A stretch of DNA of 64,000 nt from Agromyces sp. NDB4Y10 (GCF_001620055.1 NZ_LQGY01000014.1:1-64000), one strand, 5' to 3'. Shown: positions 1 to 11,113, counted from the first letter of the stretch. The notes: generated by a model from the sequence alone, not told the origin. Translations and numbers: made by a program.

Positions 1-124
1 CCGCCCGCCTCCGCCGCGCTGGCGCTCCGCCGAGTGCGCGGCTGCGCGACGCGTGCGCGGGTAGGGCGGCGCGCGGTGGTCGCGGAACCGCGCGCTCGCG
101 GCATCCGTGCGGCGCCGGCCGCCG

Positions 125-946
125 TCAGCGGGGCACGTGCGCGTCGAGGAAGTCCGCGATCGTGCCGGCCATGTCCTCGGGCTGCCAGGAGTGCTGCACG
201 GCGTGGATCGACCGGCGCTCCGCGTTCGGGAGGGCGGTGGCGAGCGCCTCGGCGGCGGGGGTCATCTCGTCGAGGGTCTCCTCGCCGACGAGCACGAGCG
301 TCGGCGCCTCGATCGCTCCGAACAGCTCGGCGTGCGGCGCGGACTGCGTCCAGGCGAGGGACTCGGCATCCGCTTCGAGGCTGGGGCCGATGCGCACCAT
401 GAGCGGCCACGACGGGCTGGTCTTGGCCTGCTCGAGCCACTCGGTGGGCATGTCCTTCATGAAGTACTCGACGACGGCGTCGGGGTCGTCGCCCGCGACG
501 CGCTCACGGATGCCGGCGAGGAACTCGGCCCCGTCTGGCCCCTGCTCGGCGCCCATCGGCACCTCGAACACGACCATCGCGGTGACGGGCAGACCGGATG
601 CCGCGGCCGCGAGCGCGATCGCCCCACCGGACGAGTTGCCGAAGAGGGCGACGCCCTCGCCGAGTTCGTGGGTGCGGTCCAGCTCGGAGACGATGGCGCG
701 GAGGTCGGCGAGGTTGTGGTGCAGGTCCATGGCGGCGTCGTGCGCGCTCTCGCCGCGGCCGCGCCGGTCGTAGTTGATGACCGTGTACTCGCGTTCGGCG
801 AGCAGCGTCGCCATCCGCTTGGTCGCCGGGTCGAACGCGCGGAACTGGAACGCGCCGCCGACGAGGACGACCGGGGGCCCGCTGCCCTCTCGGTCGTAGG
901 CGATCGCGGCGCCGTCGTGCGAGATGGCGGTGTGGCCGTGGGACAT
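125..946 (-). CDS. alpha/beta-fold hydrolase
   Basis: A 273-residue single-domain alpha/beta hydrolase, probably cytoplasmic because there is no signal peptide. The nucleophile elbow GNSSGG lies at residues 103-108 (Ser105 as nucleophile). An oxyanion stretch with consecutive Gly sits near residue 30 (VLVGGAF), and a C-terminal HAVQHSW supplies the likely catalytic His near residue 250. The length fits this family. The ATG has a strong GAAGGAGG ribosome site just upstream. It is transcribed alone on the minus strand. The substrate cannot be read from sequence; esterases, C-C hydrolases and haloperoxidase-like enzymes all share this layout. Confidence 0.85.
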   Translation of the reverse strand: MSHGHTAISHDGAAIAYDREGSGPPVVLVGGAFQFRAFDPATKRMATLLAEREYTVINYDRRGRGESAHDAAMDLHHNLADLRAIVSELDRTHELGEGVALFGNSSGGAIALAAAASGLPVTAMVVFEVPMGAEQGPDGAEFLAGIRERVAGDDPDAVVEYFMKDMPTEWLEQAKTSPSWPLMVRIGPSLEADAESLAWTQSAPHAELFGAIEAPTLVLVGEETLDEMTPAAEALATALPNAERRSIHAVQHSWQPEDMAGTIADFLDAHVPR

Positions 947-1063
947 GGGGCCTCCTTCGCAGGCTCGGGTCTGCGGGAATCGGGCTCGTCGTCAGGCTAG
1001 CCGCGGTCGCCGCCGCGCGATAGGGGTCGCACGGACTGCCCGACGGTCGAGGAGCGCGACACC

Positions 1064-1936
1064 TCAGCCGACCTTGGTCAGCGCGGTGATCGACATCGTC
1101 GACGACTGGCCGTTCTGGCAGGTCTGGTAGAGCAGGTCGTAGCCGCGCGGGAGGTCGTTGCTCGTCGCGGTGTTCTGGTTCAGCATCTTCACGATGCCCT
1201 CGACCCGGTAGAGGCCCTCGTGCAGGCCCTTCAAGCGGATGACGGTGCCGGGCTCGTCGGGGAAGTCCTTGCCGCCGCACGACCAGTGCTCGGCGATGGT
1301 CGGCACGTCGTCGTAGCGCGCGGTGAGGTCGACGGAGCCCTTGCACGCGTCGAGCTCGGGGTACCAGCCCGCCGCCCACACGTGGTTGACGTAGCGTTCG
1401 CGTTCGATGCGCGCCTGCTCCTGGTGCCACGCGGCGACGGCGGCCGCGAGGGCGTCGACGGGCTCGCCGAGTGCGGCGACGGCCTCTTCGAGCCGGGCGA
1501 GGTCGTCGAACTCGATGGCCTCGAGCGCGTCGGCCGCGTCGCGCTGCGGCGCGCCGAAGGTGAGGAGCGAGTCGTCGACGCCGTTCGCCTGGTCGAGCAG
1601 CGACTCGGCCGACTCGATCTCGGCGCGCGCGGCGACGTCGCGCGACTGCGTCTCGTCGAGCGCGGCCGCGAGGGTCTCACGCGTCGACTGGTCGGTCAGC
1701 ATCGCGCTCAGCTCGAGGCGTTCGGTCGCAGCCTCCTGCTCGGCGTGCAGGGCGTCGTAGCGGTCGCGCGCGTCGGCGACGGTCGCGGCGGCCGAGGTCG
1801 CGGCGGCGTCGAGGCGAGTGGATGCCGCGGCCGTGGCGGCCTGCGCCCCGATGCCGAGTCCGCCGACGAGCACGACGACGGCCGCGCCGGCGGTGAGCAG
1901 GCGGGCGCGGCGGGTCCGAGGCGGTGTGAGGGGCAT
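1064..1936 (-). CDS. membrane-anchored or secreted hypothetical protein
   Basis: 290 residues. A basic N-terminus (RTRRAR) is followed by a hydrophobic segment at about residues 14-35, which reads as a signal anchor or signal peptide. Then comes an Ala/Glu/Asp-rich helical region (about 40-190) with coiled-coil character. The C-terminal domain is compact and contains Cys and Trp (CKGS, WSCGGKDF, YQTCQNG) with paired cysteines that could form disulfides outside the cell. I do not recognise the family. The reading frame is open further upstream, but the ATG at 1936 places the hydrophobic segment at a sensible distance and has GGAGG only 2 nt upstream, unusually close, so the exact start is uncertain. 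Confidence 0.7.
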   Translation of the reverse strand: MPLTPPRTRRARLLTAGAAVVVLVGGLGIGAQAATAAASTRLDAAATSAAATVADARDRYDALHAEQEAATERLELSAMLTDQSTRETLAAALDETQSRDVAARAEIESAESLLDQANGVDDSLLTFGAPQRDAADALEAIEFDDLARLEEAVAALGEPVDALAAAVAAWHQEQARIERERYVNHVWAAGWYPELDACKGSVDLTARYDDVPTIAEHWSCGGKDFPDEPGTVIRLKGLHEGLYRVEGIVKMLNQNTATSNDLPRGYDLLYQTCQNGQSSTMSITALTKVG

Positions 1937-2295
1937 CCCCTCCAGTCTCACCTGTCGGTCGCGAGAACGGTAGGGCGGGGCCGACCCGTGAACTGGGGGA
2001 GGTCGCGCGGGTCGGCGGCGCGACGCGCCGTGGCATCCGTCGCCGGAATGTCGGTGGGTGGTGGAAGCATGGCTCACACAACACCACATGTTGGGGTCGT
2101 CGGGGCGAGGGGGCCCAGATGTCGGGGCCGCACGACACGCCGACGACACGCCCGACATCCCTCCACAGGTCGAATCCGCTCGAACGAGCAGGGCTGTGGA
2201 GAACGTGTCGGGCAACCGCGGAAATCCGCCGGTCAGGGGCACGGCGAGCTGTGCACAGGCTGGGGAGAACGCGGTGGAAAACTACACGAATGTAA

Positions 2296-2343
2296 CTACT
2301 GCATCTTGTGGTCGTGCATTTACTCAGGCACTAGATGTAGTAT
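2296..2343 (+). promoter_or_regulatory. tandem NrdR boxes upstream of nrdHIEF
   Basis: Two 16-bp elements resemble the NrdR box consensus ACACwATATwTwGTGT: CTACTGCATCTTGTGG at 2296-2311 and GCACTAGATGTAGTAT at 2328-2343. Their starts are 32 bp apart, about three helical turns, which is the spacing known for paired NrdR boxes. They lie 65-112 bp before the nrdH start. Repression of the operon by ATP/dATP-bound NrdR is inferred; nrdR itself is not in the window. The rest of the 1937-2407 gap holds no convincing gene. Confidence 0.7.
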
Positions 2344-2407
2344 CGAAGACACCAAAGCACCACCGGGGGAAACGGCTCGTCGGAGCCAGAGAAGAGGGGT
2401 CACAGAG

Positions 2408-2641
2408 ATGACGGTCACGGTCTACACCAAGCCTTCCTGCGTCCAGTGCAATGCCACGTACCGCGCCCTCGACAGCAAGGGCATCGAGTACGAGGTGCTC
2501 GACCTCTCGCAGGACGAGACCGCGCTCGCCGCGGTCAAGGAGCTCGGCTACCTGCAGGCCCCGGTCGTCATCACCGACGAGGACCACTGGTCGGGCTTCC
2601 GCCCCGACAAGATCGACGAGCTGGCGAGCCGGCTCGCGTAA
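2408..2641 (+). CDS. nrdH: glutaredoxin-like protein NrdH
   Basis: A 77-residue thioredoxin-fold redoxin that supplies electrons to the class Ib ribonucleotide reductase, usually recycled by thioredoxin reductase rather than glutathione. The redox motif CVQC is at residues 11-14, typical of NrdH. The C-terminal WSGFRPDKI (residues 61-69) is the other NrdH signature. The ATG at 2408 has an AGAGG-like site upstream and gives the usual family length. It is the first gene of nrdHIEF, controlled from the NrdR boxes just upstream. The next gene, nrdI, follows after about 100 bp that contain a palindromic repeat. Confidence 0.97.
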   Translation: MTVTVYTKPSCVQCNATYRALDSKGIEYEVLDLSQDETALAAVKELGYLQAPVVITDEDHWSGFRPDKIDELASRLA

Positions 2642-2666
2642 CGCTCCCCTGGGTCTCGGTACGCCT

Positions 2667-2701
2667 GGTCTCGATACGCGCGCTTCGCGTGCTACTCGAC
2701 C
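2667..2701. repeat. palindromic REP-like element between nrdH and nrdI
   Basis: A 35-bp imperfect palindrome begins GGTCTCGATACG and ends CTACTCGACC, with CTTCG near its centre. The same end sequences occur in the pair of elements at 5327-5404 within this operon. A partial half-copy (GGTCTCGGTACGCC) directly precedes it at 2652. The sequence can fold into a hairpin. It looks like a dispersed intergenic repeat of the REP/BIME kind that I associate with Microbacteriaceae genomes. Confidence 0.75.
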
Positions 2702-2740
2702 AACGGACTCGACCACCGGTCTGCACAGGGGGTGTGTGAC

Positions 2741-3162
2741 ATGACGAACCTGATCTACTTCTCGAGCGTCTCGGGCAACACCGCCCGATTCATCGAGAAG
2801 CTCGGGCGACCTGCGGCGCGCATCCCGCTCCACGCGAGCGATGCGCCGCTCGTCGCCGACGAGCCGTTCGTGCTCGTCGTGCCGACCTACGGCGGAGGCG
2901 ACGGCAAGGGCGCCGTGCCGAAGCAGGTCATCAGGTTCCTGAACGACCCGCGCAATCGCGCGCTCATCCGCGGCGTCATCGCCGCCGGAAACACCAACTT
3001 CGGTGCGGCCTACGGCCTCGCCGGCGACATCATCGCCGCGAAGTGCCACGTGCCCCACCTGTATCGCTTCGAAGTATTCGGAACACCCGACGACGTTCGC
3101 GCCGTCGACGAGGGATTGGACGCATTTTGGTCAACGCAGCAGCATCCGGCAACGACAGTGGC

Positions 3163-3166
<4 letters not shown>
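2741..3166 (+). CDS. nrdI: flavodoxin-like protein NrdI
   Basis: A 141-residue flavodoxin-fold protein that delivers the oxidant (superoxide or peroxide) for assembling the dimanganese-tyrosyl radical cofactor of NrdF. The FMN phosphate loop is [10 protein letters not shown] at about residues 8-17. The motifs [12 protein letters not shown] (about 49-60) and [14 protein letters not shown] (about 82-95) form the isoalloxazine-contacting loops of the family. The ATG at 2741 follows AGGGGG by 9 nt; a GTG at 2732 would lie too close to that site. Its stop overlaps a GTG start candidate for nrdE by 4 nt, indicating translational coupling. Confidence 0.97.
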
Positions 3167-6472
<3,306 letters not shown>

Positions 6473-6516
6473 GCGAGCACGGATCGAACTGGGAAAAAGA
6501 GTCGCGTGCGCGCGGC

Positions 6517-6996
6517 TTGGTGGATGTGCCCGGGGGGACCCTCCCGATCGCCATCGAGCAGTATCATGCGGAGGCCAACCTCCAAATGGAGTCAGTTTCC
6601 TCACGCCTTGAATCGATGAATACTCGGGCCGGACTGCTCATCGCGGCCGCCTCGATTTCGACCGCGCTGTCTGCGGTGGCACCCGAAGATGGTTGGACTA
6701 AGGCGGCGACGATGCTCGCGCTGGCTGCAGCCGTCGTTGGAATTGTCTGCATCTGGCCGCGTCGGAGAGACCAGGTCGACCTCCGAGCCGCACGAGCAGC
6801 GCTGCTTGCGAAGCGGCGAACGTCGAAGCAGGTTAGGAAGTTGGCGGATCTCAAACTCCTGCATGTCGAAGCCGGAGTGCGCGAACTCGAAAGGCGCGGA
6901 TGGCTACTGCGTCTTGGTTTCCTCGCGGTTGTTATCGCGATGGCGTTGAGTGCCCTCGCGATCTTTCATGTAGAAGTACGGATTGGATCAGTATGA
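6517..6996 (+). CDS. three-segment membrane protein of the accessory island
   Basis: About 159 residues, family not recognised. Hydrophobic segments lie at about 38-56 (after NTRAG), 63-80 and 130-150. Between the second and third is a basic helical stretch rich in Arg, Lys and Leu (RRRDQVDLRAARAALLAKRR). A short N-terminal helix (IEQYHAEANLQMES) precedes the first segment. The layout recalls the small membrane effectors of SLATT or Pycsar defence systems, but I cannot assign it to either. The start is uncertain: TTG 6517, GTG 6520 and 6526 lack a good ribosome site, while ATG 6586 has GGAGG 11 nt upstream but would lose the first helix. Its stop overlaps the next start as ATGA. GC content drops here. 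Confidence 0.65.
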   Translation: MVDVPGGTLPIAIEQYHAEANLQMESVSSRLESMNTRAGLLIAAASISTALSAVAPEDGWTKAATMLALAAAVVGIVCIWPRRRDQVDLRAARAALLAKRRTSKQVRKLADLKLLHVEAGVRELERRGWLLRLGFLAVVIAMALSALAIFHVEVRIGSV

Positions 6997-7139
6997 GCGA
7001 AAAAAAGAAACCGACGGAGAAGAAGCCTAAGCCTCAGAAAGTCCCGCCCATCAAACCGCTCAAGAATGGGTCAAAGGCGCAGTTCGGAGAGAACGGTGGG
7101 CAATCGATGAACGCACGAGGCGAGACGATGCGCGGATAG
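6993..7139 (+). CDS. 48-residue lysine/proline-rich small protein
   Basis: A small basic protein starting at an ATG that overlaps the stop of the preceding membrane-protein gene by 4 nt (ATGA), so the two are almost certainly translated as a pair. The first 30 residues are Lys/Pro rich (SEKKKPTEKKPKPQK and on) and probably disordered. The C-terminal part (FGENGGQSMNARGETMRG) is Gly/Asn rich. There is no Cys, no membrane segment and no domain I know. The coupling suggests it partners or regulates the membrane protein. It is too short for certainty, but the overlap and the low-GC codon use agree with a real gene. Confidence 0.55.
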   Translation: MSEKKKPTEKKPKPQKVPPIKPLKNGSKAQFGENGGQSMNARGETMRG

Positions 7140-7389
7140 CGGCCGGGCGCCTGTCTGGCGCTCTCTCGGGGTCCGGTGTTAATGCTGTGGGTGGCTCATC
7201 GAGTCTGAGCGGTGGTGGAGGTGCTGGTCACGGCGGTTCGGCGTGGCACACGGGTAACTACCTGCGCTCGAACACCATCGTCGCCTGGATGCATCTTCGC
7301 CGACCACGCCGACCGTTGTACGTGCTGTTCTCCTCGGAGATCGGCCACACAGTAAGGTCGTAGCGACGATCGTCAGGGGGAAGTCGCGC
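7140..7389 (+). other. intergenic gap before the TIR gene, with an unexplained open frame
   Basis: A 250-bp gap. It should contain the promoter of the TIR gene, since the upstream cistron ends at 7139, but I see no clear -35/-10 pair. A stop-free frame runs from 7031 to 7363, beginning inside the preceding gene, without an ATG; the only in-frame GTG worth noting is at 7187. Its conceptual product has a Gly/Ser-rich part followed by WHTGNYLRSNTIVAW, which looks more protein-like than chance. It could be a gene remnant. The ribosome site AGGGGG at 7375-7380 serves the TIR gene. Confidence 0.3.
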
Positions 7390-9864
7390 ATGTCAATGAG
7401 GTTCTTCATCTCTCACGCCGGGCCCGACAAGCCCTTGGCGATCGAGCTCAAAGCCCTTCTGGAGGGTGATGCCTGGGTAGATCTGTTCGAGATCGACCTT
7501 GGTGACGTCCTGTGGCATGAGATCAGCGACGGCATCGAAGCTGCGACTGATTTCGTCCTTCTTTGGTCGGCAGCGTCAGCACGATCCAAATGGGTGCAGT
7601 ACGAGACGACACTCGCCTTCACGCGATGGCTCGAAGACAGCGCAATCGCTCTGCGCATAATCTGCCTCGACGACACTCCGGTCCCGTTACGCCTTCGGCC
7701 ATTTCTTCAGGCTCGCGATGCCAAGACTCCTGATCTCATCGCGCAAGCACTTAGACGGAACGACCCAGCGCCTGCCCCGCGCAGGCGGTTCTTCAACCGC
7801 AATGACGAGATCGGCGCTATCGAGGAACACCTGTACGACTCTTCCACCGCGGCGTTGTGGATTTGCGGAGTGCCGGGAAGTGGTAAGCGCTCGCTAGCAC
7901 GCGAGGCGCTACAGCGGATCACTACGGGACAAGGCACCGTGGCGAAGATTCGAGTGACCGACGGCGTTGCGGAGCCCGAGCTTGACCTGCTTGTGGCATC
8001 CGCCCTTCAGAAGTCTCCCTCAGACGAGTCGTCGACTTTGGCTGAGCTCACCGCCCATACCCGCATGATGGTTCAAGAATTTGTTGGTGCTGGCGGAGTG
8101 CTTGTTTTCGAGGATGCTGAGCATTGGCTCGCGGAAGACGGGACTCTCGGCCGCCTGGCGGAACAAGTAATCACCGCAGCGAGCGAGCCGGACCGGAATA
8201 CCGATCGACTGGTCATCTTTACCTCACGTCGGCGACCAAGGGTTGCTGAATCGCAGTCGGAAGCGGTGCAGGTCATATACCTTCATGGTCTCCAACCGAA
8301 GCATGCGTTACCGCTCCTCCGTTCGCAGGGCGCTGAGGGTTCGGACGAGCAGCTGATGTCGGTCACGTTGGAGCTAGACGGGCATCCTCTCGCGCTTGAG
8401 GTTGTCGCTCCGCAGCTTCCGCTGAACGCAGCAGCTCTCAACGATAGGCGCCACGACATCGCCACCGACCTAATCGACCCTGGACGTATTGCCGGCTCTA
8501 CGTGGCGGATGCTTGAGGTACTCTCGCTGGTTGACGGCCCATTGAACGGTGAGGACCTGGCTAATAGCCTGGCGCTGAGCGCGGAAGGCTTTTCGTCTGC
8601 CGTTGATGAGGCGACCAGCTATGCGCTGGTACGTCTTGGAGACTCCGGCGCACTAACGCTTCATCCACTGCTGCGCGACTACTACCTGCGATCCTTCCGG
8701 AAGCAACCTGACTATGAATCGCAGACGACCGTGCTAGCGGACTTGCTTCTGGCGCGTCTACAGGGCATCGATCCCGACGATGAGACGTATACGATGTCCC
8801 TGCTTTCGACTGTGAAGGTTCTCGGACTCTCGGGACGACTCAACGAAGCTCGAGAACTCCGACAAGGGCTAATCGGCACTCTCTATCAAACAGGCGTCGA
8901 GTTGTTCCACGAGCGGCGATATGAGGCTGCGCTCGAGCACCTTGAGGCCGCGCTAACCGGCGATACCGATGTCGACCTCCCTGCTAATCGCGTTCGGATG
9001 AAGACTCTGGCGTATCTCAAGCGGATGCCGGAGGCACGCGCGCTCGGTGATGATCTGGTCCGCGAACATGCCCGTGACGCCGGTGTCCTGCGAGACCGTG
9101 GACGAGTCGAGCAGATTGACCGTAAGTGGTCCGAGGCGATCATGTGGTACGAGCGAGCGATCCCATTCAGGAGTAACAAGGCTCAATTGTACGCGGACAT
9201 CGCTCAAGCCCGCGTGCGAATGGAGGACTGGCCGGCGGCTGCGGCGGCGGCGAAGACGGCGATCGACATGGGAGGGGATACTCCATACGCGCTCTCGACA
9301 TACTCGCAGGCGCTCGAGGCGCAGAACATGCTCGTCGATGCGAGAAAGGTGATGGCGCAAGCAGTCGCCCGCGAACCAAAGAACCCCAGGTATCGATACA
9401 GACTTGGCCGTATCGCGCTGCAACTCGATGACAGGCCTAGCGCGATGCGCGAGTTCGCAAGAACTATCGAACTCGATCCACAGTTCGTAGAGGCGCCGCT
9501 TTCCCTTGCCAGCGTACAGATAGATGAAGGATTGATCACAGAGGCGAAGGAGACTCTGGCACGTATCAATGGTTCTCACGCAGCACCGTCTGCCGTATTG
9601 CACAATGTTAAGGCGAAGCTGGCTCTGGTGGAAGGCGACCTCGCGAGCGCACAATCTGCGTCAGATTCGGCGCTGAAGGATCGCCGAGATGCTCACAATC
9701 TCACGTTGGCGATACGCGTTGCCATTGCTCGAGCGGAGGCGAAAGAGCTATCCGTCGGGCAAGCATCCGCTCAGGTGAAGCTCTTGGCGAAGGAACTGGA
9801 GATGCAAGGACATCTGGCGGCAGTTCTAGAGATATCGCAGCGGTTCCCGAAGTATTTCGATTGA
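7390..9864 (+). CDS. TIR-STAND NTPase-TPR protein (NLR-like, candidate anti-phage defence)
   Basis: 824 residues, three modules. TIR domain, residues about 1-120: opens RFFISHAGPDK, and SKWVQYE places Trp68 and Glu72 as in NAD-cleaving TIRs. P-loop STAND/NB-ARC-like ATPase, about 135-480: Walker A GVPGSGKRS (160-168), Walker B VLVFEDAEHW (237-246), a sensor-like VIFTSRRRP (275-283) and a GHPLAL motif (331-336) as in NB-ARC proteins; a winged-helix-like part with HPLLRDYY follows. C-terminal TPR array, about 490-824, the presumed sensor. By analogy with bacterial TIR-STAND proteins, ligand sensing by the TPRs would drive oligomerisation and NAD depletion. ATG 7390 sits 9 nt after AGGGGG. Codon use is less GC-rich than the flanks (57-60% GC in two lines I counted, against 68% in a line farther downstream), suggesting horizontal transfer. 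Confidence 0.85.
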   Translation: MSMRFFISHAGPDKPLAIELKALLEGDAWVDLFEIDLGDVLWHEISDGIEAATDFVLLWSAASARSKWVQYETTLAFTRWLEDSAIALRIICLDDTPVPLRLRPFLQARDAKTPDLIAQALRRNDPAPAPRRRFFNRNDEIGAIEEHLYDSSTAALWICGVPGSGKRSLAREALQRITTGQGTVAKIRVTDGVAEPELDLLVASALQKSPSDESSTLAELTAHTRMMVQEFVGAGGVLVFEDAEHWLAEDGTLGRLAEQVITAASEPDRNTDRLVIFTSRRRPRVAESQSEAVQVIYLHGLQPKHALPLLRSQGAEGSDEQLMSVTLELDGHPLALEVVAPQLPLNAAALNDRRHDIATDLIDPGRIAGSTWRMLEVLSLVDGPLNGEDLANSLALSAEGFSSAVDEATSYALVRLGDSGALTLHPLLRDYYLRSFRKQPDYESQTTVLADLLLARLQGIDPDDETYTMSLLSTVKVLGLSGRLNEARELRQGLIGTLYQTGVELFHERRYEAALEHLEAALTGDTDVDLPANRVRMKTLAYLKRMPEARALGDDLVREHARDAGVLRDRGRVEQIDRKWSEAIMWYERAIPFRSNKAQLYADIAQARVRMEDWPAAAAAAKTAIDMGGDTPYALSTYSQALEAQNMLVDARKVMAQAVAREPKNPRYRYRLGRIALQLDDRPSAMREFARTIELDPQFVEAPLSLASVQIDEGLITEAKETLARINGSHAAPSAVLHNVKAKLALVEGDLASAQSASDSALKDRRDAHNLTLAIRVAIARAEAKELSVGQASAQVKLLAKELEMQGHLAAVLEISQRFPKYFD

Positions 9865-10025
9865 CCGGTTCATCGCCGCGTCCTGGCGGCTCCTCTGCCC
9901 CCTTTAGCGAACAGCCGTATAGGGATCGTCAGCGGGCTACGGTGCGAATGACCGCATGGAAGCCGAGGATGCCGTCTCCGGTGAACCGATGGCGGCAGCC
10001 GAGTAGTGCCGGATGTAGTCAGGCT

Positions 10026-10313
10026 TCAGCTTCCGGGCGTATCGGCGGTACTAGCGATCCGTCCACGGAGGATCTCGACAATGTTGTCGCGGTAACGCGG
10101 CTTCACCCGGTGGCGGGTGCCCGCCTGCATCTCCGTGACGAGCTTCTCGATCGACTCCGCATGACGAAAGCTGCCGCCGGCGGCGAAGTACGCGTGCAGC
10201 CAGACATCTACGTCGACCGGATAGCCCTCGACAGCGAATGCACGGACGAGTTGCACCACCGCGTCCTTGCCTCGACCAGAGCTCAGGCCGTTGTATTCCT
10301 CGTCCTGAATCAT
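10026..10313 (-). pseudogene. remnant of a hypothetical gene (minus strand)
   Basis: An open frame of 95 codons whose product is protein-like in composition (DVDVWLHAYFAAGGSF, RHAESIEKLVTEM, RYRDNIVEIL). The frame stays protein-like upstream of the first ATG (DPLLLVAAN) back to a stop near 10364, which suggests a C-terminal fragment of a longer gene that has lost its 5' end. No ribosome site is visible. It lies in a roughly 800-bp strip (9865-10663) that otherwise contains only decayed material. I do not recognise the family. It could instead be a short intact gene. Confidence 0.4.
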
Positions 10314-10392
10314 ATTGGCGGCTACGAGGAGTAGCGGATCGCTCCGACATCCGGACGGATCTGGCTAACACCTCGGTTCGCTCCGGCCGCGC

Positions 10393-10660
10393 TTGTGCGG
10401 CCGAGAGATGGTTTGGGGGTGGACCTTCGTAACGCTCGCACAGGTGCCGGTGGGCACGAGCGGGGCCGGAGACACGTTGATGGCCTCCCTGATCCACTTC
10501 GTCTCGAAGCGAGGCAGCGGCGAACTGGGCGCGCCCACAGCGGAGCTCGCCGAAACAGCTACCAGGCAGGCGGTGGGCGATCACTCTCTCACGCGCTGGC
10601 GCGGGACGCCCCCTTGGTGCATGAGCTGCCCGCCTGGTGTTCAGCGAGTGACACGAGACC
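10393..10660 (+). pseudogene. decayed C-terminus of a PfkB-family sugar kinase
   Basis: The frame starting near 10393 reads VPVGTSGAGDTLMASLIHF, a clear match to the second PfkB signature (the GAGD anion-hole/catalytic Asp motif of fructokinases). The segment after it shifts frame: AITLSRAGA, the usual next block of fructokinases, is in a second frame near 10575-10605, and HELPAW, a typical tail, is in a third frame near 10620. So the last third of a sugar kinase survives with at least two frameshifts and no N-terminal part. It lies between the TIR island and the duplicated VOC gene and marks a recombination or deletion scar. Confidence 0.55.
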
Positions 10661-10663
10661 TCA

Positions 10664-11113
10664 TCAGTCGATTAGGGCGGACTCTCGGGGTGGGTTGCGC
10701 ATGAACTCGAGGCGGATGACGGTGTCGTCCTCGACGAAGGCGGGGTTGTAGCGGTCGTTGAAGCGCGGGAACAGCTTCGGCCCGCGCACGGCCGTCCACC
10801 CGGTATCCGTCGCGATCTGGTGCAGGCGGTCGACCTCGGCGCGCGAGTCGACGGGGAACGCGAGGTGCTGCCATCCGACCTTGCCATGCCGGTGCGGGCC
10901 GGTGCCCGGCTCGCGGGCGGGGAAGAGGATCAGCTCGTCCTCGCCGAGGGACCACGCCACGCTGTTGTCGGCGTCCTGCCGGGTGCAGCCGAGCGCCTGC
11001 ATCACCGGGTCGAACTGGGCGATCGAGCGGGGCAGGTCGTCGACGGTGATGCCGATGTGTTCGAAGAGGTCACCGAGACATCCGCTGCACGGGGGTGCGG
11101 CTGGCGCGGGCAC
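10664..11113 (-). CDS. VOC-family (glyoxalase-fold) protein, copy 1
   Basis: A VOC-fold protein that reads HIGITVDDLPRSIAQFDPVM then WQHLAFPVDSRAEVD then FVEDDTVIRLEF, the beta-alpha-beta-beta-beta pattern with metal-ligand-like His and Glu positions. It is nearly identical to the gene at 12701-13096. Relative to that copy it has lost one base just after the position of the GTG start (near 11072), so the original start is out of frame. Translation would have to begin at an upstream codon, giving the 149-residue form with an unrelated first 15 residues. It may be a decaying duplicate. Its C-terminal tail also differs (ESALID). Confidence 0.6.
   Translation of the reverse strand: MPAPAAPPCSGCLGDLFEHIGITVDDLPRSIAQFDPVMQALGCTRQDADNSVAWSLGEDELILFPAREPGTGPHRHGKVGWQHLAFPVDSRAEVDRLHQIATDTGWTAVRGPKLFPRFNDRYNPAFVEDDTVIRLEFMRNPPRESALID
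10690..11110. repeat. direct repeat (about 0.4 kb) duplicated at 12715-13132
   Basis: The copy at 10690-11110 aligns with 12715-13132 in the same orientation over essentially the whole VOC gene and about 40 bp of its upstream region. There are scattered substitutions and one single-base length difference near 11072. Homology ends on one side at the gene 3' ends and on the other at about the sequence GGCGCGGGC. The repeats bracket the CPBP and DUF488 genes, so the segment could be lost by recombination or may have arrived with the duplication. Confidence 0.8.

Noticed and set aside
1-124. First 124 bases examined for a gene
   Set aside because: Only Arg/Gly/Ala-rich frames typical of GC-rich noise; nothing supportable.
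7147-7162. Short hairpin GCGCC-N5-GGCGC after the small gene
   Set aside because: Stem of only five pairs and no U-run; could be chance in GC-rich DNA.
9861-10334. 157-codon plus-strand frame after the TIR gene
   Set aside because: Composition is random-like with many Arg/Pro/Ser; the opposite strand is more protein-like there.
10384-10403. Hairpin CGGCCGC / GCGGCCG after the TIR island
   Set aside because: No U-tract follows and it lies inside the decayed kinase region; not convincing as a terminator.
6475-10663. Island borders examined for tRNA, integrase, transposase or flanking direct repeats
   Set aside because: I found no mobility gene and no att-like repeat at the borders, so I do not call it a mobile element despite its composition.
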